A program made the translations under genes and the position numbers. The notes below the pieces were generated by a model, which did no database searches, was not told where the DNA came from, and was given only the letters and a program-made list of their open reading frames with translations. This document shows, one piece after another, positions 7,788-15,812 of a DNA stretch of 29,740 nucleotides (positions are counted from its first letter, which is position 1; the number at the start of each line of letters is the position of its first letter). Origin of the DNA: an uncultured Ignavibacteria bacterium (GTDB taxonomy: Bacteria; Bacteroidota; Ignavibacteria; Ignavibacteriales; Melioribacteraceae); assembly GCA_937930275.1 (NCBI GenBank), contig CALGLM010000123.1, positions 1 through 29,740 of the forward strand, in the 5' to 3' direction.

Positions 7788-9026
7788 CTAACCTTTAAGT
7801 CCTGTTGTTGCAATACCTGTCATTATAAAACGTTGAAATATAATAAAAATAACTGCAATAGGCAGCATGCTTATTACAGCTCCAGTAAGTATTAAATGTC
7901 TATTATCAATATAAGGTGATCTAAAATATTCTAAACCAAGTTGAACAGTTCTAAGTTCCGGATTATCGAGGTACATTAATGGTCCCATAACATCTTGCCA
8001 TGTGGCGATAAACGTGAATAATCCTACAACAATTAAAACGGGAATGCAATTTGGAATTATTATTTTATAAAATATTTTTAATCTTGAGCATCCGTCAATT
8101 AATGCACTTTCGTCAAGTTCTTTAGGTAATGTTAACATATATTGGCGCAACAAAAACACATTAAACGCCCCAGCGGTAAAATGAGGAACGATTAGCGGTA
8201 AAAAAGTATTAATCCAACCAAGATTTTTATAAATGGCAAATAAAGGTACTAAGGTAACTTGTGCCGGAACCATTAAAGTGGCAAGTAATAATATAAATAA
8301 AAAATCTCTTCCTTTAAAATTAATTCGTGAAAATCCGTATGCCGCAAATGAAGCTGTTAAGAGCTGTCCGAGAACTGCCAAGATGCTTATAATAAAACTA
8401 TTCTTTAGATAAGTAAAAAATCCGGGTGCAGATAAACCCGTTGTAGCTTCCGGTCCTTGCAAAGTTTCAAAGTAATTTTGATATCTGGCATAAAACTGAT
8501 TAACTTGTTTGTGTTTTACATTTTTATAAATTTTTACATTACATAACGTATTATTACTAATTTTAGGTACAAATAAAAACTCGCTATTTTTTGTGTTTTC
8601 TTCTTTTATAAGTCTTGCTAAAATTATAACTTCATTATTTACATGCTCAATTTTATGAATCTGCAATTCGAAAAATTTAATTTTTACTTTCTCTTTATAT
8701 AAACTTACCAATTTATCTTCAATAATATTGACGTATTCAAGTGGTACAAATTTGTTATTTAGCTGTAAATAGAAACTATTTCTGTTGTTGAGTTCAGTAA
8801 GTTTAAGCCAAAAATTATTGCTATACTTAAATATTTTTCCCGGGCAATTTAATTCAATATTTGTTGTTTTGGGTTTACTCGGATAAAAAGTAGGCGGATA
8901 TGAGCTTATTGATTCTCTTGATTTAAACGAGGATGCTATAACCCAATAAATAGGGAAAAACAAAATAATTGCAGTAATAATAAGGAAAAAATATATTAGA
9001 CTATTTTTAAATTTATTGTTTTTCAT
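7788..9026 (-). CDS. MalG-type ABC transporter permease with large extracytoplasmic insertion
   Basis: Inner-membrane permease of a carbohydrate-type (CUT1) ABC importer. TM1 (about residues 9-30) is followed by about 150 soluble residues (45-195), then five more TM segments. The EAA loop that docks the ATPase is ELDESALIDGCSRLKIFYKIIIP (about residues 303-325). Typical MalG/AraQ proteins have about 270-300 residues; this one has 412, and nearly all the extra length is the first periplasmic loop, which is rich in beta-like alternation and Lys/Asn and which I do not recognise. It lies 3 bases after the fused binding-protein/permease gene. No ATPase gene is in the operon. The substrate is unknown; family membership suggests a sugar or a sugar-like solute. 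Confidence 0.88.
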   Translation of the reverse strand: MKNNKFKNSLIYFFLIITAIILFFPIYWVIASSFKSRESISSYPPTFYPSKPKTTNIELNCPGKIFKYSNNFWLKLTELNNRNSFYLQLNNKFVPLEYVNIIEDKLVSLYKEKVKIKFFELQIHKIEHVNNEVIILARLIKEENTKNSEFLFVPKISNNTLCNVKIYKNVKHKQVNQFYARYQNYFETLQGPEATTGLSAPGFFTYLKNSFIISILAVLGQLLTASFAAYGFSRINFKGRDFLFILLLATLMVPAQVTLVPLFAIYKNLGWINTFLPLIVPHFTAGAFNVFLLRQYMLTLPKELDESALIDGCSRLKIFYKIIIPNCIPVLIVVGLFTFIATWQDVMGPLMYLDNPELRTVQLGLEYFRSPYIDNRHLILTGAVISMLPIAVIFIIFQRFIMTGIATTGLKG

Positions 9027-9029
9027 CAG

Positions 9030-11441
9030 TTAATTGTTCTCTACAAATTTTTTTGAAAACTTTAGTTGTAAGTATGTGATGATAAAAATTATTATAAATA
9101 AAATTACGGCATAGCTACATGCTTTTCCCATACGCAATCCGTTAAATGCTTCGTCGTATATATTAACCGAATAGAATCGTAATGAATCGGAGGGGTCACC
9201 TATACGTGCACTGCTTTCTGCAAAAAATAGTGCCGGAGTAAATATTTGAAATGACCCTATTGTTGTTATAATTACGATAAATAAAATTACGGGAGCTAAA
9301 GCGGGTATTGTAATATGGAAGAATTTCCTTAAATAGCCTGCTCCGTCAATTTCTGCAGCTTCGTATAATGATATCGGAATTTGTTTCATCCCTGCATAAT
9401 AAACAATCATCGAACTACCTATCCAAAATATGTTCATTAATATTACAGTAGTAAAAGCATTATTCGCATCCAGCCAATTAATCGGCGAAATGCCAAAAAA
9501 GGAAATAATATAATTTATTACGCCGTATTCTTTGTTGAAAATATTAACCCATAAAACCGCAATTGCTGCACCGGTAAATAGTGAAGGGAAATAAAATAAA
9601 GATTTAAAGAAATTAATTCCTCTTATGTTGTTGGTTAATAGTGCTGCTGTAAATAATCCCCCTAATATTGTTATGGGGACTGCATAAATTGTATAAGAAA
9701 AAGTCCTTTCCAAACCAATAAAAAAACGAGTGTCGTTTAGTAAATCAATATAGTTCTTAATGCCTACCCATTTAGGAGAACTGATTAAATTCCATTCAGT
9801 AAAGGAAAAATAAATTGCGGCTAATATTGGACCCGCCAAGAATAGAATGAATCCGGCTATCCATGGTGATATTGAAATAAATCCCGAAATATTGTCTGTT
9901 CTTAAAGGTGAAATTTTAGCGGGCTGATTTCTTTTTATTGAGTAAATATAAAACCAACCTGCAATAATAATTATAATTAACAAAATGACCGGTGCAATAT
10001 TTTTTACGAATATATCTGCATGATTAGTTTTACCTCTTTTAAATGCTTCGTTATACTGCAACTCCAATAAAGGCAATTGTTTTTTTAATTCACTATATAC
10101 AAAATTCTCCATTTTTTTTACAAAATTATAATATTCTTCTTCCGGTATTTTGCCAAATTTAGCTCTTAATTTATTTAGTTCCTCATCATATTTTTTATCT
10201 AAAATTGATTCTGTTGTTAATCTCCAACTTTCTTGAATAGGCACTAAGTAACTATTATCGGTAATTATATTTGTAGATGCCGTTTCTAAGTCATATAAAA
10301 ACGCATCGCAATATTTTGCTCCGTAATCGTTATTAATAAGCCCGTCTTTTGCTTTTATTAGTGAAGGCACACCGCGTAGTCTTTTCCCGTAAATAATTTG
10401 TGATGAATAGCTTGCAAGAAATTTAATTAATTCCCATGCTTTATCCGGGTGTTTTGAGCCTGAATATATTGCAGCAGAGTTAATATCAAGTACTAATACG
10501 GGATTTTTTACTCGTGGAAAAGGAGTTACACCATATTCAAAATTATCCTTGCTTAAATTGCGTAAAATCCATGGTCCATCGGTAGTCATAACAAAATTAT
10601 CATTATATAATAAAGAACTTACCGCAAAATTTCCTGTTCTAATTGTAGCATCACCTAAATGAAATCTTTCCGCATATTGAATTCGATATACCTCAAACAT
10701 TCCTCGCAATAAACTATCATTCTTTATTATTTCAGTTTTTTGCGGGTCAATTTGTCTATCAAAAATATTTGCACCGAACATTCTAAACATTGGTTCATCC
10801 CAACCTAAACCTCCTACCATACCGTATTGTAAAATCTGTCCTTCGTCATTTCTTACCGTTAGTCTTTTTGCTAAGTTTATAAATTCAATCCAAGATAACG
10901 GTTTATTTGTTTTGGGGAAGTTTTCTTCACTTATACCGCATTGTTTTAGTTTGTTTTTTTTATATATTAATGCTCTTGTTGGAATATCAAGCGGAAAAGT
11001 ATATTGTTTTCCTTTCCAATTTCCTGCTTTAATACCAATCTTGTAATAATCATTTAAGTTAATTTTACTCTTTTTTATATAATCATCAATTGGTAAAATT
11101 GCACCTCGTTCTGCCCATACAGCCATAACGTTACTATGTAACATCATTACATCCGGTGACAGACCGCTTGCGGATTGAATTTGCAATTTTGTCCAGTACT
11201 GTCCCCAAGGATAAACATTAATTTCGACTTTTATATTAGGAAATAAGTTAACAAAGCCGTGGATTATTTTTTTTGTGTACTCCACTTCACCGGCTTCACC
11301 GTATTGCGAATATTTAATTAAAACTTTCGCACCTTTATAATTTTTGTTTTCAATTATTTCACCTGAATATAAAATATTAGCGTATGGTAAAATGAATAAA
11401 AAGAGAGCGAGACAAAATTTGACTTTTAAATAATTAATCAT
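9030..11441 (-). CDS. Fusion of extracellular solute-binding protein (family 1) and MalF-type ABC permease
   Basis: One 803-residue chain combining two importer parts. After an N-terminal hydrophobic segment (about residues 5-25, no lipobox), residues about 35-440 are a family 1 binding protein: SASGLSPDVMMLHSNVMAVWAERG, FPLDIPTRALIYKK, MTTDGPWIL and HPDKAWELIKFLAS. A helical linker leads to a TM segment near 480-500, then the permease domain (about 515-803) with SPWIAGFILFLAGPI and the EAA loop YEAAEIDGAGYLRKFFHITIP. Binding protein and permease are normally separate polypeptides in CUT1 systems. The downstream permease should be its heterodimer partner. A good promoter lies about 50-80 bases upstream. 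Both halves have intact motifs and the reading frame is continuous, so this is not an assembly join of two adjacent frames. Confidence 0.9.
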   Translation of the reverse strand: MINYLKVKFCLALFLFILPYANILYSGEIIENKNYKGAKVLIKYSQYGEAGEVEYTKKIIHGFVNLFPNIKVEINVYPWGQYWTKLQIQSASGLSPDVMMLHSNVMAVWAERGAILPIDDYIKKSKINLNDYYKIGIKAGNWKGKQYTFPLDIPTRALIYKKNKLKQCGISEENFPKTNKPLSWIEFINLAKRLTVRNDEGQILQYGMVGGLGWDEPMFRMFGANIFDRQIDPQKTEIIKNDSLLRGMFEVYRIQYAERFHLGDATIRTGNFAVSSLLYNDNFVMTTDGPWILRNLSKDNFEYGVTPFPRVKNPVLVLDINSAAIYSGSKHPDKAWELIKFLASYSSQIIYGKRLRGVPSLIKAKDGLINNDYGAKYCDAFLYDLETASTNIITDNSYLVPIQESWRLTTESILDKKYDEELNKLRAKFGKIPEEEYYNFVKKMENFVYSELKKQLPLLELQYNEAFKRGKTNHADIFVKNIAPVILLIIIIIAGWFYIYSIKRNQPAKISPLRTDNISGFISISPWIAGFILFLAGPILAAIYFSFTEWNLISSPKWVGIKNYIDLLNDTRFFIGLERTFSYTIYAVPITILGGLFTAALLTNNIRGINFFKSLFYFPSLFTGAAIAVLWVNIFNKEYGVINYIISFFGISPINWLDANNAFTTVILMNIFWIGSSMIVYYAGMKQIPISLYEAAEIDGAGYLRKFFHITIPALAPVILFIVIITTIGSFQIFTPALFFAESSARIGDPSDSLRFYSVNIYDEAFNGLRMGKACSYAVILFIIIFIITYLQLKFSKKFVENN

Positions 11442-11489
11442 ATTAAATTTGTGTTTTTTTAGTATCGTAAATTACTACAAAATTAAATA

Positions 11490-11521
11490 CAAAATTATTT
11501 AATTACATTATTTTTATCAAA
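11490..11521 (-). promoter_or_regulatory. Bacteroidetes-type promoter of the ABC/peptidase operon, with overlapping inverted repeat
   Basis: On the minus strand, TTTG (11521-11518) is followed by 20 bases and then TAATTTTG (11497-11490), a full match to TTTG-N20-TAnnTTTG. A second TAATTTTG lies at 11485-11478. An inverted repeat TTTTTATC (11511-11518) / GATAAAAA (11524-11531) covers the -33 element and is a plausible operator. Confidence 0.55.
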
Positions 11522-11599
11522 TCGATAAAAACAATTTTGTTTTATAAAAAAAATAGTTAAATTATTATTAGGCTATACAAAAAAATTTTAGGGGTAAAT

Positions 11600-12403
11600 A
11601 TGGAAACGATTAAAGAAGTAATGCAAAATCTCTACTTAATTTTTAGCTTAAAAAACAATTATTTTGGTGTTGATGCTTTAAATGTAAAGGAGATAATAAA
11701 GCTGCCCGATATAACAAAAGTGCCTAACCCAATTTTTGGAGTTAGAGGTATGATTAAATTCCGTGACCACATAATTCCGATTGTAGATATGAGGTTAAAA
11801 ATGGGTATGGATAGCCTTCGTGAAGAAAATTTCGGACTTGTTGAAACATTAAAACATCGTGAAGAAGAACATAATGAATATTTAAACGAGTTAGAAAACT
11901 GTTTGATAAATAACACAAAATTTACAAAAACATTTGATCCTAAAGAATGTCCTTTCGGAAAATGGTATTATAATTTTAATAGCGAAAATATTGTTGTTAC
12001 AAATTTATTAGAAGAATTTGAACAACCCCATAATATGATTCACGAATTTGCAAAAAAAATGATTTCAATGAATACAACATCAAGCCATGAAGATGTAATA
12101 AAACAATATAATAGGGAAAGTAAGCTAAGATTAAATGCACTGGTTAAATTATTTCACGAGTTGTACGAAAAAATTAATTTGGAAACAAGGGAACTGGCAA
12201 TAATTTATGAGTTAGGGGATAAGTTGTTAGGCTTTAGCGTAGATAAAGTCTATAGAATTGTGACAGTTGACGAAAACGAAATAAAAGAGCTGGAAGGGAA
12301 TTTACGCAACGAAGCTTTTGACGGCTTAATTGAAGTAAACGAAAGGATGTGTGTATTGTTGAACAATAAAATATTCGATTCTGCGTTAGAAGGTGTTTTT
12401 TAG
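11600..12403 (+). CDS. CheW-like coupling protein with inserted CZB zinc-binding domain
   Basis: Cytoplasmic chemotaxis scaffold protein. The CheW fold is split: residues about 10-72 (LYLIFSLKNNYFGVDALNVKE, VRGMIKFRDHIIPIVDMR) and about 195-262 (LGFSVDKVYRIV, CVLLNNKIF). Between them, residues about 75-190 form a helical chemoreceptor zinc-binding (CZB) domain with likely zinc ligands His91, Cys117 (in CPFGKWY), His144 and His148 (PHNMIH). CZB domains in other bacteria bind zinc and in some cases sense hypochlorous acid through the cysteine. Here the sensor sits inside the coupling protein, so it could change how receptors couple to CheA. An AGGGG precedes the ATG. No cheA or cheY is in the window; a chemoreceptor gene lies 0.8 kb away. 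Confidence 0.88.
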   Translation: METIKEVMQNLYLIFSLKNNYFGVDALNVKEIIKLPDITKVPNPIFGVRGMIKFRDHIIPIVDMRLKMGMDSLREENFGLVETLKHREEEHNEYLNELENCLINNTKFTKTFDPKECPFGKWYYNFNSENIVVTNLLEEFEQPHNMIHEFAKKMISMNTTSSHEDVIKQYNRESKLRLNALVKLFHELYEKINLETRELAIIYELGDKLLGFSVDKVYRIVTVDENEIKELEGNLRNEAFDGLIEVNERMCVLLNNKIFDSALEGVF

Positions 12404-12407
12404 GTAT

Positions 12408-12444
12408 AAAAAAATCCCCTTAGTAATAAATTACAAGGGGGATT
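12408..12444 (-). terminator. Intrinsic terminator, mainly for the minus strand
   Basis: The arms AATCCCCTT (12413-12421) and AGGGGGATT (12436-12444) form a 9-bp stem with one G-T pair. On the minus strand it is followed by a run of seven T (12414-12408), so it best ends the transcript of the lysine-rich gene. It lies just past the CheW stop and could also slow plus-strand transcription, but there it has no T-tract. Confidence 0.75.
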
Positions 12445-12540
12445 ATCAAAAGAATGTTTATTTGTCGGTGGTTTAATGCTTTCTTATTTATCATAAAGTA
12501 TAATTAACTTAAAAAATAAATAAGGTAGTTTTAACCACTT

Positions 12541-12921
12541 TTATTTTACAAGTTTAGAATCCTTCTTAACTTCTGTTTTAACTTCTTTTTTGACAGATTT
12601 ACCTAAATCTTTTACTTCTTTTAAATCTTTTTTAACATCTTTTTTAACTTCTTTTTCAACAGTTTTTACGTTTTCTTTCTTTTCGTCAACTTTTGTTTTG
12701 CTTTTTTCATTAACGTCTTTTAGCTCGGATTTAACATCTTTTTTAATTTCGGTTTTACCTTTTTCTTCCACTTTTTTTAAGTCTTTAACTTCTTTTTCTG
12801 TGGTTTTTTCAATTTTTTTGACCTCTTTTTTAACAGGGTCTTTAACTTGTGCATTTGTTACTAAAACACTTACAGTAAATAAAAATACTGTAACCAATGC
12901 CAAAAATCTTTTGGAATTCAT
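12541..12921 (-). CDS. Secreted lysine-rich hendecad-repeat protein of unknown function
   Basis: I recognise no named family. The 126-residue product has a clear signal peptide (basic start, hydrophobic core, cleavage near TNA-Q, residue 24/25). The mature part is about 102 residues with about 37 lysines, many Glu, Asp and Val, and no Cys, aromatic, Arg, His, Met or Ala. Hydrophobic residues recur with 4-4-3 spacing; mature positions 13, 24, 35, 46, 68, 79 and 90 are all Ile, Leu or Val, an 11-residue period. That is the pattern of a long amphipathic helix or right-handed coiled coil, as in group 3 LEA proteins. AGGAG lies 8 bases before the ATG. It could be a stress-protective, membrane-binding or polyanion-binding protein; the repeat pattern is seen, the role is a guess. 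Confidence 0.75.
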   Translation of the reverse strand: MNSKRFLALVTVFLFTVSVLVTNAQVKDPVKKEVKKIEKTTEKEVKDLKKVEEKGKTEIKKDVKSELKDVNEKSKTKVDEKKENVKTVEKEVKKDVKKDLKEVKDLGKSVKKEVKTEVKKDSKLVK

Positions 12922-13146
12922 TTTTTTGTTCTCCTATAAAAATGGATAAAATGTATTATTTAAATATAGTTTAAAAATGGATTTATTCGTTGTAGTTAGG
13001 ATTATGAGAAATTTTTGTGAGAAAGAACTAAAAACTTAATTTTAATTTCTGCATATGTTACAAAATGATAATTGTAAATGTTCCAAATATTTGTAAAATG
13101 TATTTATAATTTTTATGAAAAAATAAAATTTGCCGAATTGAAAACA

Positions 13147-13184
13147 CATGTGTAATACGGAATATTTAGAACGTATTACACATG
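13147..13184 (-). terminator. Hairpin after the chemoreceptor gene
   Basis: Perfect 13-bp arms CATGTGTAATACG (13147-13159) and CGTATTACACATG (13172-13184) with a 12-base loop, starting 12 bases past the chemoreceptor stop on the minus strand. Only a short TGTTTTC follows, so termination may be partial and read-through into the lysine-rich gene is possible. Confidence 0.7.
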
Positions 13185-13195
13185 CAAATATAAAA

Positions 13196-15375
13196 TTAAT
13201 ATTTATATATCGAATTTTCGGAAATAGTAAATCTTTTCACCATATTCGATAGGGTTTCGGTTAAATCGTTCAGTTCGCTGCTTGCTTCGGCAATTTGAGA
13301 TACATCATGTGCGGTTTGTTGCGAAACACTGTTGATTGATTCTATGTTTCTGCTAATTTGTTCTGCAGCGCTTGATTGTTGTTCTGCCGCTGCTGCCACC
13401 TGCATAATTGCCTCATTTACTTTTGTAGTATTATCTATAATATCTTTAAGAGCGTCACCTGCTTGTTGCGCTAAATTTTTCCCTTCCGAAACCCTATTAG
13501 TTCCGTTATCCATAGAAGCGACAGCATCTTTAGTATCGGTTTGAATTTGCTTAATCATAGCGGCAATTTCTTTTGTAGCTTTTGTAGTTCTTTCGGCTAA
13601 TTTCCTAACCTCATCTGCAACAACTGCAAAACCACGTCCTTGTTCACCGGCTCGTGCTGCTTCTATTGCGGCATTAAGCGCAAGTAAGTTAGTCTGATCA
13701 GCAATATCGTTAATTACCTGAACAATTTCGCCAATCATAGTGCTACTTTCTCCCAAGTGTTTTACAATTTTAGCTACTTGTTCAACAGCCTCGGATATAT
13801 TGTGCATTCCGTCAATAGTCTTATAAACAATTTTACCCCCTTCGGAAGCAAAACTTGATGCTTGTTTTGAGTAGTTGTTAGCAAGATTAGCACTTTGGCT
13901 TGTTTCGTAAATTGTTCTACTCATCTCTTCAACAGCCGTTGCAACTTCACTTGTTTGAGCACTTTGTTCATGGGCTCCTGTTGAAATTGTTTCGGTATTC
14001 CTCATTATTTTGTCGCTTGATGCTTTTGTATGTGAAACCGCATAATTTAATTCTTCAATCATTTTCCTAACATTAATTATAGAATCATTAAATGCTGCAA
14101 AAAGTTTACCGATATCATCATTGCTTTCAACTTTTAAGTTTACGGTTAAATCACCTTTGGAAAACTTACTCATAGCAATCATCATTTTACCGGATTGTTC
14201 GGTTAAATATTGTTGCTGTTTAACTGCTTCCTCTTCTGCAAGTTTAGCTGCTAATGCAGCTTCATTTGCTAATTTCTCTTTTTCTTTTATTTGTAGGATT
14301 GATTCATTAATTCCTTCAACCATATTATTAAATGAATCGGCAAGTAAACCAATTTCGTCTTTAGTATTAATCTTTACCTTTATCGTTGTATCGCCTTTAC
14401 TAACCTTTTCCGAAGCTACCGCTAATTGTTTAACATATGCTAAAATCATTTTGTTAACAAGCACATATAAAATAATAATTATTACTAACCCAAAAATTAT
14501 TGCTGATATTAATAAACCGGTTTTTACAACATTTACCCTGGTTTCAATATCTTTTATAGGGTATGCAGCAATTATAAAATAACCCCATTTATCAAAAACA
14601 GTACTCTTAACTACCCATTTGCCGAACTTTTCAGACACCTTCGAATCAATAATTTTTTTAGCTTCGTCTTTAGTAATAATAGAAGATAAAAACTCAATGT
14701 CATTTTTGTTGTTAACTAATGAAATAAACCCGTTATCAAGTAATTTTGTCTCTTCAATTTTTTTGCCCAATTCAGTTAAAGTTGATAAAGGATAACCGGT
14801 ATAGTAGATTCCGATTATATTTCTCTCTTCATCTAAAATCGGTTCATATCCCGTAATATATGGTTTTCCTAAAATATTAACTAATCCGTAGAATGGTATT
14901 CCTTTATTAGCTGCTTGGTAAGCTTTTCCTGTCGGATCTAATTCGGTACCAACTGCTCTCGTTCCGTCATCTTTTATTACGTTAGTACTTATTCTAATAA
15001 ATTGTTCCCCATCTTTAATAAAAATGGTTGCAGTACCCCCGGCAATATTTTTTACTTTATCAACAATATTATAATTATTATTAATTGCAGTATTCCCAAA
15101 TTTAAGGGTCCCGTCTTTAAGATTAGGAACTCCTTCGGAATTTAATAGATATTTTAATAACCCCATTCCCGTTTTAACATGTTCCAAATAAAGTGAGTTG
15201 GTTAAATCTAAATTTTCGCTAATTTTTTTACATTTAATTCGATTTGAGCGTTTGTACTTTCTTTAATAGTATCTTCGGTATAATTGCTCAATAAATACAG
15301 CCCAATCAAAACCACAATTAAAATAATTGATGCCACAAACACAAGAAATTTGACGGCAATTTTATTCATCATCAT
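13196..15375 (-). CDS. Methyl-accepting chemotaxis protein (Cache-HAMP-MCP), split by a -1 frameshift at an A7 tract
   Basis: Inner-membrane chemoreceptor. The first frame starts at three adjacent ATGs (15375-15367) and encodes TM1 ([20 protein letters not shown]) and the start of the sensor, but stops at TAG 15210-15208 after 55 codons. The rest is open from at least 15187 (a TTG) in the frame reached by a -1 shift at A7 (15229-15223): GTA AAA AAA then ATT AGC GAA. Domains follow: Cache sensor ([45 protein letters not shown]), TM2 near [24 protein letters not shown], a second HAMP-like segment, and the signalling tip [20 protein letters not shown] with [17 protein letters not shown]. No C-terminal CheR-tethering pentapeptide is present. 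Without the shift, the remainder lacks TM1. Sequencing error, phase variation, transcript slippage and programmed frameshifting are all possible. Confidence 0.85.
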
Positions 15376-15812
15376 ATCTCAAGAAATTGTTGTTTATTAA
15401 TATTATCGTTTTTTTTATGAAAAAGTTTACAATCCATTATTTAAATGTGAAATTTCTGTTTGTTGACCAATAATTAATAAAATATTTCATTGGGTGAATA
15501 AAATATACATGCAATTGAAAAGGTTGTAAAATTTATTTGTTAGAAGATGTAATTCCGAAAGACCCGTTTTGATAATTTAATATTGCAAAATTTATAAATA
15601 TGCAAATAAATGGAATAAGTAAATACTTTATACGAAAAATTCATTAATATACGAATAATATTCCGATATCGCAAAAATAATTGCAAAAATATCCTTGATT
15701 TTTAAAATTAATTTGAATAAAAGTAATAATTTGATTAGTTTAAAAAGTTAATGCAAAAAATAATGCATAAAATTTTTAGGTAGTTTTATTTTAATATTTT
15801 AATGAGGTTTTA
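15376..15812. other. 437-bp intergenic region with no recognisable gene
   Basis: Very AT-rich gap between the divergently transcribed chemoreceptor and C25 protease genes. I see no open frame longer than about 20 codons with a credible start. Two copies of TATACGAA (15629 and 15648) are 19 bases apart. A weak promoter-like TTTG (15712-15715), 20-base spacer and TAGTTTAA (15736-15743) point towards the protease gene. No hairpin of note was found. Confidence 0.6.

Noticed and set aside
12590..12949. Plus-strand Ser/Phe/Thr-rich frame of 119 codons
   Set aside because: It is the mirror of the lysine-rich gene; its Phe/Ser bias is explained by the complement of AAA/GAA/GAT codons, and the minus strand has a signal peptide and an AGGAG.
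13332..14582. Plus-strand frames rich in Ser, Ala and Ile opposite the chemoreceptor
   Set aside because: Antisense to conserved MCP signalling sequence, with no motif of their own.
15188..15375. Treating the TM1 fragment as a separate small membrane protein
   Set aside because: A single -1 shift at the A7 run joins it to the Cache domain with a natural sequence, so it is the receptor's own N-terminus.
15408..15480. 18-codon frame starting MKKFTIHYL in the 437-bp gap
   Set aside because: Too short, no ribosome-binding site, no family likeness.
15629..15655. Two TATACGAA direct repeats 19 bases apart
   Set aside because: Only two short copies in very AT-rich DNA and not near a good promoter; too little to call an operator or an origin iteron.
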